Below, piece after piece: positions 33,781-45,806 of a DNA stretch of 64,000 nt (positions are counted from its first letter, which is position 1; each line of letters begins with the position of its first letter). Position numbers and translations under genes: made by a program. Location: assembly GCA_900155495.1 (NCBI GenBank), contig FTLJ01000181.1:1-64000 (forward strand). The letters run 5' to 3'. Origin of the DNA: Porogramme epimiltina. Taxonomy: Eukaryota; Basidiomycota; Agaricomycetes; Polyporales; Polyporaceae. Under the pieces are notes generated by a model. The model did no database searches and had not been told where the DNA came from. It saw nothing but the letters and a program-made list of their open reading frames with translations.

Positions 33781-34585
33781 GGGAACACTACGCGGGAGAG
33801 AAACCCGACGACGGGGTTGTCTATGACGTGGTGACAATCCGAAAAACCGCTGGTAGAGGGTTTTGAACGTTGTTGTTGTCGAATGTTCTTGCTGTATGAT
33901 ACGTTTCCAGCTGTACTAGCATATCGTTGAGCAGTCTATCCATTCTTTGAGACAAGCGTTTGAAGTCCTATGGACGTGCATTCGTCAGGGACGTCGACTA
34001 GTCGCAGTCGGCGCGCTATGCCGACGTGTGACACATGGCTTGCCCAAAGCTTCGGCTACCACAACTTTTGAACCACAGCCTGCCGACTCGAGCAGATAAT
34101 ACGACGTGATAGATTTTGCGCGAGCTACGGAACTACATTGGGAGGGGGACATCAGAGCGTTCATGATCATCTCAGCGTGCGCGTAAACTCAGAACGGAGA
34201 GCGAGCAGACGGGACGAAGCAAGAAGGAACCAAAGGGGCAGGGCAACGGCGACGCAGCTGTAGAGGGGACGACGGTATGTACGTGTGTGTATGCGTACGT
34301 GAGTATGTATGGTGGGTGCGGGGAGGGCGTGTGGGAGAACGAGGGTTGGGAAGGATGGGGGGCCGCGGTCCGCCGTTGCGCGCTGCAGACGAAAGCGATG
34401 ACGGTGCTATTTAAAGTGTGACTATTCATGAATTGTCCATCTCTGCGAGAGAGAAGCGTGATGTAGAGAGTCCAGCTAGTACACGAATGAGGGCAGACGA
34501 TTGTCGAGAGCATACACGGGAGGTAATCTATGATGGGTGGGGTGAGATGAGACTGCGGATGAGTCGTGAGGAAGAATAGCGTCCA
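33781..34585. other. Intergenic, convergent 3' flanks with a short TG-rich tract
   Basis: Lies between the 3' ends of FunK1 and FKS1. A purine/pyrimidine-alternating tract (gtatgtacgtgtgtgtatgcg and following) lies at about 34274-34316. No gene seen. Confidence 0.45.
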
Positions 34586-37500
34586 TCAGATCTGCTGGCA
34601 GATGGTGCAGTTGATGGTGAGGTGCTGGCGGAATACCAATGCTGCGAAGAGAACATCTCGTTAGCCGGCGGCGACATGTAAAGGAAACGAGCAGATACTC
34701 ACGGAGTGCGAGCAGAGCGCCGAAGACGGCGAACGCTAGAATGTACACAATGCCATACTTGATGACGATCCACCGACGCTGCCTCTTCTGCTTGATCGAA
34801 TACAATGGCGCGCGAATCTGCTTCGAGGGACGAAGCCAGACTAAAAGCGAAGCGTCAGTCTTGAGCACTGCACTGCCACGCATATGCACGACTTACATAG
34901 CATCATCGCGTGGAGACGATCGATGTACGGAATGAGGATAGGCGGGGTCAAAAAGAAGAGGAGGATGTGGCCCATGAGGAAGTCTGAGCTCCAGAGCGAC
35001 AGCTCGATGGTCTTCACGATGAACTCGCGAGCCGGCTGCGACATCGCGTGCGCGCCAAGACCGCGGCCGTACCACTTGCCCGTCCACCATGCCCGGTTGG
35101 TCTCGTCGTGCTTGAACTCACGCGACAGGAAGACCGAGATGAGGATCTTGTGGATCGCGCGCTGGATGAAGATGATGACGATGAGACCAAGAACGGCATG
35201 TGCGACGTTCCAGAGCTCCAAGAACCACTACATGGGATATGTCAGCTTTGGCTGGGCACAAGAAAACGAAGAACTCACGAAGAACTCGAAGAACGCAACC
35301 ATTCCAAGGACGCCGAGCGAGTGGCCAAGGAAAGCCATAACGGAGCCGAACTTCGGGAACGGCGTGTCCAACATCGGGCCCAAGAAGAGCGAGAACAGGA
35401 ACAGGACCAAAAGGACCGCCGCGTTCCACACGATGGGGCCAATGGAGACGACAGCAATACGGATGAGCGGGCTCGGGGGCTGCTTGCCGTCCTTGTCGGG
35501 GAACGACTTGACGAACATATACGCGATGACGAATAGGGTGGCCATGACAAGGGGGAAAATGACCTCGGAGAAGATGACAGCCCGCCACTTTGCGCGGGGC
35601 ACGTCGCCAGACAGACGCTCCGAGGGGTGGCCGAGCCGCTTCTTCTTGTAGCCAGTGATCATCGTGCGCGAGAGACGGCAGTAGCCGATCCACGAGTTGG
35701 CGTGCGCGCGCGAGTTGCCGCGGTTCATCCAGCGCAGGAACTCCCTATATATGGAAGTGAGCAGCCTTATCGCAACGACCAATATAGAGACTTACCGGTA
35801 GTCAATAATGAAGTCGGCGGCAGAGAACTGATGCGGGTTGAAGAGGAACGGCGAGACGCACAAGGCCAGAATGGACACCCAGAAGTAGGTGACCCATCCC
35901 GTCCAGATCGTCAACGTCACGTAGAGCAGCATGACGAGCGTCCGCATGCCGAGGTAGATGCTCGGGCCCGCGAAGCGCGAGTACAGGATCGCGAAGGAGA
36001 TACGCGTCGTCGCGAACCCACGACCTGTCGCGATGTACCGCGCACCACCGAACGTCAAGTTCGTGATGATAGAGTGCGACGAGATCTGCGTCGAGAACAC
36101 TTCAAAGGCCGGAGAGAGGGAGCCGAAGTGCTTCGCGAGACGGAGCACAGCTTTTCCAGTGCCACGCTCGACGAGTTCTAGACAAGTAGGGTCAGCATTG
36201 CGACAACGAGTGAAGAGCAAACAGTCATACCTTGAAGGAAGAGAGGCAAGAAGGCGATCATGAACACCAAGAAGATGGAAATGATACAGTGGTCAATCCA
36301 TTGGAACGCGGGCGTGAGGTTGTAGCATCCGACAGGCCCGATGAGCTGGCCGGAGGACGTGTACTTGCAGATCGAGACCTGGTCGTTGAGCGAGCCCAAG
36401 AACACCACTGTACGAGCAATAGTTAGCGTACTGCGAGCGGATGCTATGACGAATATACCCACTCGTGATGATGAAGATCTGAACAGACAGAATGACGAGC
36501 ATGTTGTTGATGTGGAACCCGGGGTGGCCGTAGTAGAACGTCAAGAACCGGTCGATGGGGAGCTGCGTGCCGAGGTAGTAGTACTCGCGACTGAGCATCT
36601 GCTCTCCCATACCCGTGCCGATCTTCGTCGTAAAGTTGAGAATGGTACCAAAGCCAAGATCACGGCCCTTGCCGCACTGGTAGTACTCCGTGTGCTTGAT
36701 GCGTCCACCACGTCCGAAGGCGTTCATGCCAGCATAGATATCCTCGTTCAGGTGGAGACCCTTCTGCGCCTTAGAGACACCACCGCGCGTCGTCATGAAG
36801 AGCGCGTTGAGGAAATCCGGATGACCGTAGTGCAGCTTGCCGCCGATCCACGCAAGAGAGCGCGCCGCGAGGGTACCGAACGTCTGCTCCTTTCCAGCCG
36901 CGAGATCACCCAGAATACCAATGTTCTCCGAGAAGATGTACTCGCGGGCGCCGACGATGGCGATCGGGGAGCGCTTGAAGTCCTTGTGGCCCCACTGCGC
37001 GTACGGGCTCTGGCTCGAGACCGAGTACTCCTCGAACTCCGCGAGCACGTTCCGGATCTTGAGACATTCCTCGAGGTAGTTGTCCTGGTTCGCGTCGATG
37101 AGCTGGAGGTACTCGCCACGGTAGAAGATGATCGCGTGGTTCTGGTTGTCCGACTTGCCGTCACCGAGGATAGGGTTACCAGGGAGCTCGATGCGGAACT
37201 TGGGGCGGCGACGACCAGTCTCAGGGATGAACTCGGAGTGGCCGTCGATAAGCGCCGAGAACAGGCGCGGGTCACCACCCTCCTTGCGCGGGGGCTCTTC
37301 CTCGAGGTACGCGATCTGGAGGTCCGGGTACGCGCGCAGGAGGAACTCGGCGTTCTCCTGCTCCTCGCGGTTGAACTTCGAGTAGCGCTGCATGGACACG
37401 ACGAACTTGAACTTCCTGCGCGACATCCGCTCCAGCTCGCGCTCGAGCTTGTCCGTGTTGCCGCCGAAGAGCTGGACGACCTCGGGGTTCTCGACGCGGT

Positions 37501-40500
37501 AGAGGAGCTTGATGGCCTTGGCGTAGTTCATCATGCCGGAGACGGTACGGTAGAGGGTCTGCGCGCGAAGTGAGGCCCAGATACGCGTGCGGAGCGTGAA
37601 CTCGGGAGCAGCCGACTTGAAACCGATGCAGTAGAAGGGAAGGTCATCCGCCTTCGACTGTGCCTTCTCGTCCATGCCGAAGGGGGTCGAGCCGTTGTAC
37701 ATCTGCGACTCCTCCGCGAGAATCTTGGTATCCTTGACGAAGTTGTCCCATTCGACCGGGTGAAGCTGCTTGAGGTATTCGAGGAGCGTGACACGGGTGT
37801 TCTGGTCCTCCTCGCGAATGATCTCACGCAGGGAGAGCAGGATCTAGATGGGCTCAATAAGCATGATGTATGACTGACACGCAGAAAACACTCGCCTTCT
37901 CGCTGTAGTGAGGAGTTAGAACCGTGAACGTCGGCATTGCGTCAACAGGGAGTGGCTCCGGGACGGCAGTGGTGAGGGACTGCGCAAAGAACGAGATGCG
38001 GCGCTCAGCCTCGCTGCCCGGGGTGAAGAACTCGCCGCTAAACGTCTTGTCGCTCTGCGAGATGAAGAACGCGGGCGCGCGGAGACTGCGGCGGCCGTCC
38101 TGAGCGACGTCGACCTGGTGGTACAGAAGCTTCTGCACATGCTCGATGGAGAGGAGGTGCTCGCGGTACATCGAGATGATGATCGCGTTCCAGATTTGTG
38201 AGACAAGAACCTGCATGACCCTTTGGTAAGTTTCGAACAGAAACAACATCGTGTGCACGCACCTTCGGCTTGTACTTGGTCTCCATGTCCGCCGTGGCCA
38301 AGATCTTCGAGTATATGCGCTTCGGGAGGCGGGTGTAGATGTCCTTCCAAGGTGTCCAAATCGAAAGACCGAGGGCGAAGGAACGCGCGATGCTGAACAC
38401 AGTATTCCAAATGATCCACCACAGGAACGTGTCGAGGAAGAACAGCACAAGGTCCATGCAGTACATGATCGCGAGCGTAAAAGCGGCCTGGTTCCGGCAG
38501 AGTGCATTGCCGAAGTACTTGTCGTTGCATCCGCGGATCTGCATGCCGACCATGACCTGGATCGGGTTCTTGAACGAGAGCGTCAGGAAGAAGTACGATT
38601 CGGTGAACTTGCAGCCGAAGACGAGGAACCAGAGGACGACCGACGCAGCGCGCGCTGATGACGAAAGCGCGGGGTAGCTAGCCGTGAACGTCTGACTTGC
38701 GAGATACTTGCGCGACTTGCCCGCAACCCGGTCACCGAACATGCGGCCCGACGGTAGGATAGCGAAGAGCAACATGGCGACAACTGAGATGAAGAACTGG
38801 ACGATACCGAGGATAAGTGCGAGGGACCCGCCGGGCGACTGGCTTTCCGCGATAGCGATATAGAACGTTGGACCAGCAGTGAGAGCGAGGGTGACGACGA
38901 GGAAGAGAAGCCGCCGTGTGAGGTGGGACGTGTTATTCCACGTTGTCGGGATGTACGAGAACTCCGCGAGGGTCGCCGCGAGCATGATAATGGTCGCGAC
39001 AGCACCACCAAGGGCGGTCGCGGACCAGCGCATAGCGGGCGAGTTATCGCCGTTATATATCCGAGGGGAGTTGAACGCCGTGTAGAACCAGTACATTGAG
39101 ATGTGGATGACCCATATCCTGTTGAAGTTGACGAGGAGGTGACCGAACGACCGTTTCTCGAAGTACGTCTTGAAGAACACCCGGTTCCAGTCGATACGGT
39201 CGAATTTCATGAACCGTTGAGACGGAGGAAGGTCCACCAAGCGCGTCTGCCGTAACGTAAGACCGCTGCCTGAAGCATTTGTGTGTACGACATGGAACAT
39301 ACCTTGTCTGTCAGGACGATCCGAGCAATCCCCTCAGGGTACCAGAACAGCTGATTGACGTCATCATACCCGATGATCTGGTCGTGATCTCGCTCCTTGC
39401 GCACAAACTTCCCATCTACGACCTCGTATCCTTGGTCTCGGATGAAGCGGTATAGTGGCTTGACGACGGCGTGCAAGTAGAGGCCCTCGGGGACGGGCTC
39501 CATCCGGTTTTGACACTCCGGCGAGCGGTAGTAGTCGTCCGCGCACTTGAAGATGAAGCACAGACATTCGGGGACGAACCGCACCTGAGCTGCTTCGCCC
39601 CAGAGCAGCAGGTAGAGCGCGATCTGACGCATCCTGTCATACTGGCTCATGTTGTTCATTGCCTGCCGCCACCGATCCAGGGCGCTCTGGAGCTGTCGTT
39701 CGGCCGCCTTATGGCCTTTTGACTTGCGCTTCTGGGAGCGAAGCCGTTGCAGGCCTGGGTTCTGCGTGCTCCCGATCGCGTCATCGAGGTCGAGCTGCGC
39801 AGCAAAGTACCACTTGCGGTAGTTCGCATGCTGGCCGCCGATGTAGTCGGCGTGGAGGGTCAGGAGGGCTTGGTTCGGAGACATGCGGGACGCGCGACTG
39901 TCAAGCAGTTGCATGACAAAGTCGAACTACGAAGAGGGGCGTCAGTATTCATCAAAGCGAAAACCCTCGCCGGGCAAAGTTCCCCGCGTTTCCCCCCTTG
40001 AACACAACAAGACGAAACAGTGGGGTAGATCAACCATGTGCGCCCGTGGACAAGCACACAAGGTTCGGTGAAGCGAAAAGACCCCGTCCAGAGATTTTGA
40101 CACGCGGACGTGGAGGGGGGTGTCGGGGAGCGCGAAAGAGACACGTACCATGTTCCTCATCGAATCCCTCTGAAAGCCAAACTTCTGCGTGAGGTCGAGG
40201 AATATGTCCTCAATCTCCTCCTTCGAGAGTGGAATCTGACGTTCAGAGCTCCAGGCGGGGTACGGCTCGCGCACGCCCTGGTCCATGTACGTCGGCGTGG
40301 AGCTCTCGGGGAAGACCGAGTCGCGCGGGGGCCCGAGCGACTCTGTCGACGGGATGTACTTCTGGCCATACACATCGACGTCGGAGTCGGTGTCGACTTG
40401 GTCGGGATGTGCTGCGGAGAGTGAGAAGGGGCAGAGCGAGCATCGGACGGACTGCTCACCATACTCGTAGCCCCCACCTTGCTCATAGTACCTGTCGTCG

Positions 40501-40700
40501 TCGGCCATGCTCCCGTCCGAGGCGTACGTGTCGCGGCGTCTGTCGTAGCGCCCGAGGTGCTCCGAGTCGTTGTCGTAGTACCGGACGGGCTCCGGCATTT
40601 GTGGGTGGTGTTGGTAGAAGGGGTCGTGGGGGTCGGAGGACGGCGGGGACGACGAGACGTACATGCTGTCCTGGCTGTGGGGGGCGGCTCTTGAGGCCAT
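34586..40700 (-). CDS. FKS1: 1,3-beta-glucan synthase catalytic subunit
   Basis: A large multi-exon gene of roughly 1780 residues, normal for basidiomycete FKS1. The acidic, Tyr/Pro-rich N-terminus is cytosolic. [20 protein letters not shown] and [16 protein letters not shown] belong to the FKS1 N-terminal domain, and six or so membrane helices follow. The GT48 cytosolic core has [37 protein letters not shown] and [19 protein letters not shown], followed by about ten more helices to a short tail ending TICQQI. It makes cell-wall beta-1,3-glucan at the plasma membrane from UDP-glucose under Rho1 control. The hot-spot-1 equivalent reads [10 protein letters not shown], unlike the FLTLSLRDP type of echinocandin-sensitive yeasts. 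One intron (37844-37895) uses a GC donor. The start at 40700 is the likeliest; an in-frame ATG lies further upstream at 40859. Confidence 0.93.
37844..37895 (-). other. GC-AG intron in FKS1
   Basis: The conserved protein segment runs [14 protein letters not shown]. The only junction that keeps it is AAG|GCGAGT at the donor and CTAG|ATCCTG at the acceptor, a 52-nt intron with GC instead of GT. Confidence 0.75.
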
Positions 40701-41356
40701 GGCGAGAGGTCGCTCGTCGCCGATGGCAGCGAGGACGGGGCAGGAGGACGGGGAGGGCGGGGAGGGCGGGGAGGAGGATGGGAGGGACGGTGGAGAAGGA
40801 ACGGGTTCGGCGTCAATTCCCCGCTCGTCCGCCTCTGCCGTGCCTCCTCCGTGCGTCACCGCTCCAGACTCCGACCCAGCCGCGCCGCGCCGGCCTTGGG
40901 CGCCAAGTGGCGTCTTGCGCGCTATTTCAGGAAATCTTCACAGGCGCGGTGCGCAGGCGCGCAACGGCGCAGCGCTGCGGCGACGTCATCGTCAGCGCCC
41001 CGCCGCCAGCCGGACATCTTCCACCCGGGCGCCGTGCAGCAGGACGCACCGAGTTCGACACCAGTAGGCCGCAACGTTGTCCTGCTGCAATTCATGGGCC
41101 TGCGCGTGGAACTCATAGCAACAAGCACGCCGGGCGGCGAAGCACTCCGATCGAGGTATTTCGAGTCCCCGGAAGTTTTCGCCCCAGCGGACCCCATGTC
41201 GGTTTGAGATACGCCGCTTTCCCACTCACACCCAGCACCGCCCCGTGGTTACCCTCGCACGCATTATTCTATACGGTAGATGTACAAAAGATATACAAGG
41301 AAAATACAGCAAGAAAGCCCGACCACAGTGTGCAGCTTTTCCTACTCTCCCACCGC
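40701..41356. promoter_or_regulatory. FKS1 upstream region
   Basis: A 650-bp GC-rich stretch between FKS1 and the 3' end of the next leftward gene. It must hold the FKS1 promoter. A run of GGGGAGG-type repeats lies at about 40735-40800. Long open frames across it reflect GC bias. Confidence 0.45.
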
Positions 41357-42454
41357 TCACGCCCCCGCAAGTTCGAACCACGTCGGAAGAGACGTCCAGA
41401 GCTTCCTCCTACGATCTTCGATTAGCTTGACGACTGCAATCTGGCAGCCTCCACAAACGCCATATTGCGTGCATTGAACGACAACGGCCGCCGAGATTCT
41501 TCGCCAGTCCTCCAGCGGTTCGTGTATGACCCGTCTCGAGCCGCCTTGTCCGTCCGCGCCCCGGGTTAGGAAAGGCACCACCACCGCAGTCCACAGAGCG
41601 TTAAGCTCCGCCGAGCACGAGTGCGGACCGAGAGCAGTCTGTATGGCAATCTGGGGAACGGTCACGACGAGCCGCGCGTGCGTGTCCCGCATGAGTTCCA
41701 CGCCCACGACGAGTCGCTCCGTGTCCGCCGGCGCGAGCGGCGCAATGTGGTGCCCGAGCGCGCCCCCTCCAAACTGCCAAGTCCTCCGGCTGAGTGAGTA
41801 GAAGAGCGGGAATAGCAGGGCCGGGTCGTTTTGTCCACATTCCCGGAGCAGCGCGATCGCGCTCGCCGGGTGTACGACGAGATCCTCTTTTGCTGCTCCA
41901 CCTGGCTGTACCCGGGCTGCGTTGAATTTCTCCTCCGCCGCATCATGTGCATCGAGCCTTGGTGGCCACTCGGCGCGGAATAGGGCGAGGATGTCTTGGC
42001 ATGGCTGGTTTACTTGGTACTTTTTGGAGACGCGGAAGGTGGACGCAATGAGTGGGAACGTCTCTACGGTCAACTCTTGAATGTCGACGCGCCTGAGACC
42101 AAGCCGGGGTCCATTGGCGTACTCCAAATAACACGCACTCTTAAATAGTACTCACATGCCGCCATATATCACGTTCAGCAATGCCTCCATGTCCTCGCTC
42201 GAGTCCTCCACGTTCAGATGAAGAAAACCTCGGAACTTCTCTTTTGTATTCTTCAGAAGGTCTCGCAGAACCGGTGAGCGGTTGGCGAGCAGCGATACAT
42301 GGACGCGAAAGAGTGTCTTCCCAGCAGTAATAATGACGTTTCCATCGTCCATGTAAAGCGTAGGATGATCTTTGAATGGCTTCTCTTCCAGCTCGTCAGA
42401 CTCAGGTCTCGAGCGTTTGGCAGGTCGCGAAACGGAGCTGCTAGTGGCGGCCAT
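41357..42454 (-). CDS. BTB/POZ-domain protein (copy D)
   Basis: Exon 1 (42454-42156) and exon 2 (42092-41357) give 344 residues. After a basic leader with RPAKRSRPESDE, the BTB domain shows HPTLYMDDGNVIITAGKTLF and RVHVSLLANRSPVLRDLL. The intron follows VIYGGM; only the acceptor CTCAG at 42093 keeps frame, giving GMRVDIQELTVETFPLI. The C-terminal half has ASAIALLRECGQNDPALLFP and LFYSLSRRTWQFGG, and ends with a Cys-rich CTQYGVCGGCQIAVVKL and WTSLPTWFELA, matching copy E in layout (ALLRECG, LFYALS, YGICKECYVLVVEQ). Copies D and E form a same-strand tandem pair with the BTB-like domain type that carries LLRECG. Function unknown beyond likely protein-protein adaptor. Confidence 0.82.
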
Positions 42455-42711
42455 CGTTAAGGCGGATGGCGTAGTGTCTCTGCAGGCCGAAGAATAATGA
42501 GCAGCGAGAAGGGAACCCGAGGTGAAGTAGAATACTAGGCACCATCAGCGCGTAACCTTGTATTAATCTCCGCTTCAATTCCGTTGAAGGGGTCCTTCCA
42601 CCGTTTCAACGCCCACTATTAGTCGGAACATCCTCCTCAAGCACAAACACTACTCAAACAGCTAGTTCATAAGGCAACTCTATGTACGGGCCAATACAAC
42701 CTTTTAAAGTG

Positions 42712-43865
42712 TTACGCTAACCCGAAGTACTTTGGGAAGGACTCCCAAATGTGCCGCCTTTGTGCCTGAACCTGCTCAACAACCAACACATAGCACTCCT
42801 TGCAAATGCCATATTCCCAGAATCCCATCGCATACGCACCCAATATATAGCGGTACTCTTCAACAGGCGTATGCGCCGTCCATACCACCTGCGCGCGACC
42901 ATCATCGCCACCTTCAGGCAAGACACACGTACTCGACAACATAGGCCACGCGTGCGCCTTCCACATCGCGCGCACCCCCGCTGCGCACGTTGTGTGGTCA
43001 GGGTGCTCGCTCACACCCCCTCCAGGGCCGCAAGGTGACCACGGCGTCGGGAGGGACAAGAAATCTCTGTGGGACTGGCGGATGGCCCACGCGCCTTTCA
43101 AGATCGCATCGAAGTCGGCAGGGGTGAGCACGTCGAGGCATCCCGCGTAGGCGGGGTCGACGAACGGGGACCAGACGAGATGGAACTGCACGACGCAGCT
43201 GAGCGCGTAGAAGAGCGGGGAGAGGATGTCCGCTTCGGAGCACCCACACTCGCGGAGGAGCGCGAGCGTTTTGCTCGCGAGGGCGGGGTCTGGCGGCATG
43301 TCCGCGACGGCGTCGTGCTCCTCGAGCGTCGTAGGCCAGCGCGCGTGGATGCGGTCGAGGAGTTCCGAGCAGATGCGCCCTACCAGGTACTTGCTTGCGA
43401 TGCGAACCACCCTTGCGAGCATAGGGAAGTTTTCCGTGGTCCAGAGGTAGCGAGGATGTATACATCTGCAGATGGAGGGTATTGATGAGTATTAAGTGGT
43501 CAGCTCCGCTGCCAGTACTCCGATGGACGTAACCGGCTTGCACTATAATAGACTCACGTAGACTCGTATATAAGGCCGAGGAGCATGCACATGTCGCCTT
43601 TGGAATCGCTCACCATAAGTGTCTCACAAGAAGGACCGGACGGCACTCCGCGCAGAAGATGCCGAAACATTAGCGAGTACTCGGAAAGCACCGAAATATG
43701 GACCTTGAAGAGGACTTCCTCGGCACGAATTACAATATCCCCATCGCTAAAGTTTAGTTTCTGGTAAAACATCAAAGGCTTGGCTACCCCCACAGGATGC
43801 TTTGCATCTAATGTAAGAGCGACCGGCTGCCCCTGCACGGGATATGTGGTGTCGACTGCGAGCAT
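42712..43865 (-). CDS. BTB/POZ-domain protein (copy E)
   Basis: Exon 1 (43865-43558) and exon 2 (43465-42712) give 353 residues. The BTB domain has LNFSDGDIVIRAEEVLFKVH and ISVLSEYSLMFRHLLRG, with the intron after LIYEST. Exon 2 begins CIHPRYLWTTENFPML and contains RVVRIASKYLVGRICSELL, TLALLRECGCSEADILSPLF and a final YGICKECYVLVVEQ segment with a Cys-x2-Cys pair like copies A and D. It ends WESFPKYFGLA, parallel to WTSLPTWFELA in copy D. The 92-nt intron is longer than its neighbours' introns. Copies D and E, about 260 bp apart in tandem, look like a local duplication. Confidence 0.83.
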
Positions 43866-44248
43866 GTCGGAGATGGAAAAGTAGTTCGAGTAAAGTAAAG
43901 TGGGTTGCAGGGTGGTTCGGGTAAGAGGAAGAGGTGCATGGAGCGGTAACCTGTCGGTGTTACATTGTGCTGTTCATGATAAGTGTTGCGTACCTCTTTG
44001 TGGAAGACAAAGACTTACAAAGGGGCTTATTTCAGTCTCAATGGCAGAACAAAGCGATGATGACGTCAACAGGTATACGAGTAATAAATTAAGTACCAAA
44101 GCATCGAGACAGCACAAACAAAAGGACTCAATAACTTAGAACATGGGCATAAAAGACGGTGGGGACCGTCAAAAGAGTACAATGCGCGGGAGGCGCGGGA
44201 CCACCCGTGCATGACCATACTGCACGACTCCTCCTCGGATAGACCGAC
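43866..44248. other. Intergenic; upstream of BTB copy E
   Basis: Short AT-richer gap between two leftward genes; no gene or clear motif. Confidence 0.4.
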
Positions 44249-45806
44249 TCAGACACGGCCGTACGGATGGCCGCGTGCGCCCCCCGGCGAGACCATCTCG
44301 AACACCTGCTCCTCGGTGCCGCCGACGCTCACCCCCTCTCCTTCCCGGGCCTTCCAGTTCAAGTCGTCCTCTTCTCGGTCCCTGTATGCGCTCGTGAGCG
44401 TCGCGGACGCGCGCCCGGCAAACGATATCGTCTTGGATGCTGGGGACATTGGCGTGCGACCGAGGCCAGGGTGGCGCGGGAATGAGCCCGATAGCCCGGA
44501 GCCGGAGCCAGATCCCTTGGAACGAGAGGGGGAGAACTCGTTCGTGAGCGCGATGCGGACGACGATGAGGCATTGGGAGATGCCCTGGAGAGGATGATAG
44601 TCTCAGACACGGGTACAAGATGTAGGAGTGGGATGAGGTGGTACGCACGAAGAAGACGGGGATGACCGACGCCATGACGTAGCCGACGTCGTAGTTGGTC
44701 TGGAGAAGGCAAATGTCAACAGGGCCTAGAGATAGGAGGGTATAAATGTTACGTACGACTACATGCCCATTCGGTGCAAGCGAGCAGATCTCGTACAGGA
44801 GGAGACCAATCCAGGTCACGAGAGCCGACTCTATGCATGCACGGATAACGGTCTCGTATATGCTTAGGGTGCCGTTGCGGCGCGCAATGACACTGAGGGG
44901 TTTCCGTCAGTCACATCGCACACGTCAAGACGAAAGGCGACCAACCATATACGGGTGATGATGGCTCCGGTGAGGATTGTGTTGATGGCGAACATCAACC
45001 ACCCCCAAGCAACAGTAATCTGCAGGGTGACCTCGAGGAGGGTGTTCTCGTAGAAGTCGTAATGGGTGTACGCGGCAAGATGCTGGGCATCCGCGGACCA
45101 ACAAAGAACTGTGACGGGATATATGAGCTCAAGGATAGAATGGGTGATAGGATGTGGACGTACGGGCATTGATAATGACGAACGTGCCGGGGATGTAGAG
45201 GGCCCATTTACGTTGTTCGAAAAGGACGTAAAACCTCCACGCGAGGAGACCATCGGAGCAAAGGCCCTGCACGGCAATGCGTTTGAGATAGGGTATCAGC
45301 TTCTATTATCGAGAGGACGTACAGCAAATGTTGTGGTGACGCTGTGACTTTTGTCAGCGAGGCGTTCAAGCGTAATCAGGAAGAGTGGGACGCCTACTTT
45401 CCAATGACGATGAGCGGAATACCCCATTTGAAGAACTCGTTGTCATTGGGCTCCATGATCCGCGAACGCGCGAATTGGAGTGAACGTGCGATGAAGTGAG
45501 CGCAGAGGTCCACAAACCTAGGAAAGGCGTTGTGTTAAGTATGACGATAACCCGCCTTGAGAGACAAATGTACTTACAGAACAATAGTGACTGTCCTAAG
45601 CCTGCGTGATGAAATATCCTGCCGGCCGTGGTTCGCCCATAGTGCGAGAATAAAAAGAGAGAAGTAGACACCTAGAAAGACGAGGTCATTAAGGAACTGT
45701 TGAAAAGGCCGCTGGAGAACGTACCGAACAAGGCACAGAGAACGGACTGCACTATGCCCGTGATCTCGAGGAGGTGCCAGGAGACAGCGATGTCGGTGTC
45801 GGCCAT
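44249..45806 (-). CDS. Multi-pass (about seven-helix) fungal membrane protein of unknown function
   Basis: Starts MADTDIAVSWHLLEITGIVQ at 45806 and runs through about eight small exons to a stop at 44249. Hydrophobic segments alternate with short loops: YFSLFILALWANHGR, LCSDGLLAWRFYVLFEQRKW, ALYIPGTFVIINA, ITVAWGWLMFAINTILTGAI, LVTWIGLLLYEICSLAPNGH and GYVMASVIPVFF, followed by GISQCLIVVRIAL and a Ser/Gly-rich cytosolic tail (GSGSGSGLSGSFPRHPGLGR). This layout is typical of the very abundant basidiomycete seven-helix proteins with no known function. One predicted exon, near 45330, is only 19 nt (VTTTFA). Exon edges in the middle are approximate. A receptor-like role is possible but not shown. 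Confidence 0.68.

Noticed and set aside
35048..36181. Plus-strand open frames of about 160-185 codons
   Set aside because: Antisense shadows of FKS1 membrane helices.
36341..37573. 410-codon plus-strand open frame
   Set aside because: It is antisense to the conserved GT48 core of FKS1; its Leu/Val/Arg-rich peptide is a by-product of GC-biased codons on the opposite strand.
41360..41380. GGTTCGAA-like tRNA B-box
   Set aside because: It lies inside BTB copy D exon 2 and no A-box or cloverleaf could be paired with it.
40229..41425. 398-codon plus-strand open frame across FKS1 start and promoter
   Set aside because: Arg/Pro-rich low-complexity peptide produced by GC-rich DNA; it overlaps real FKS1 and BTB exons.
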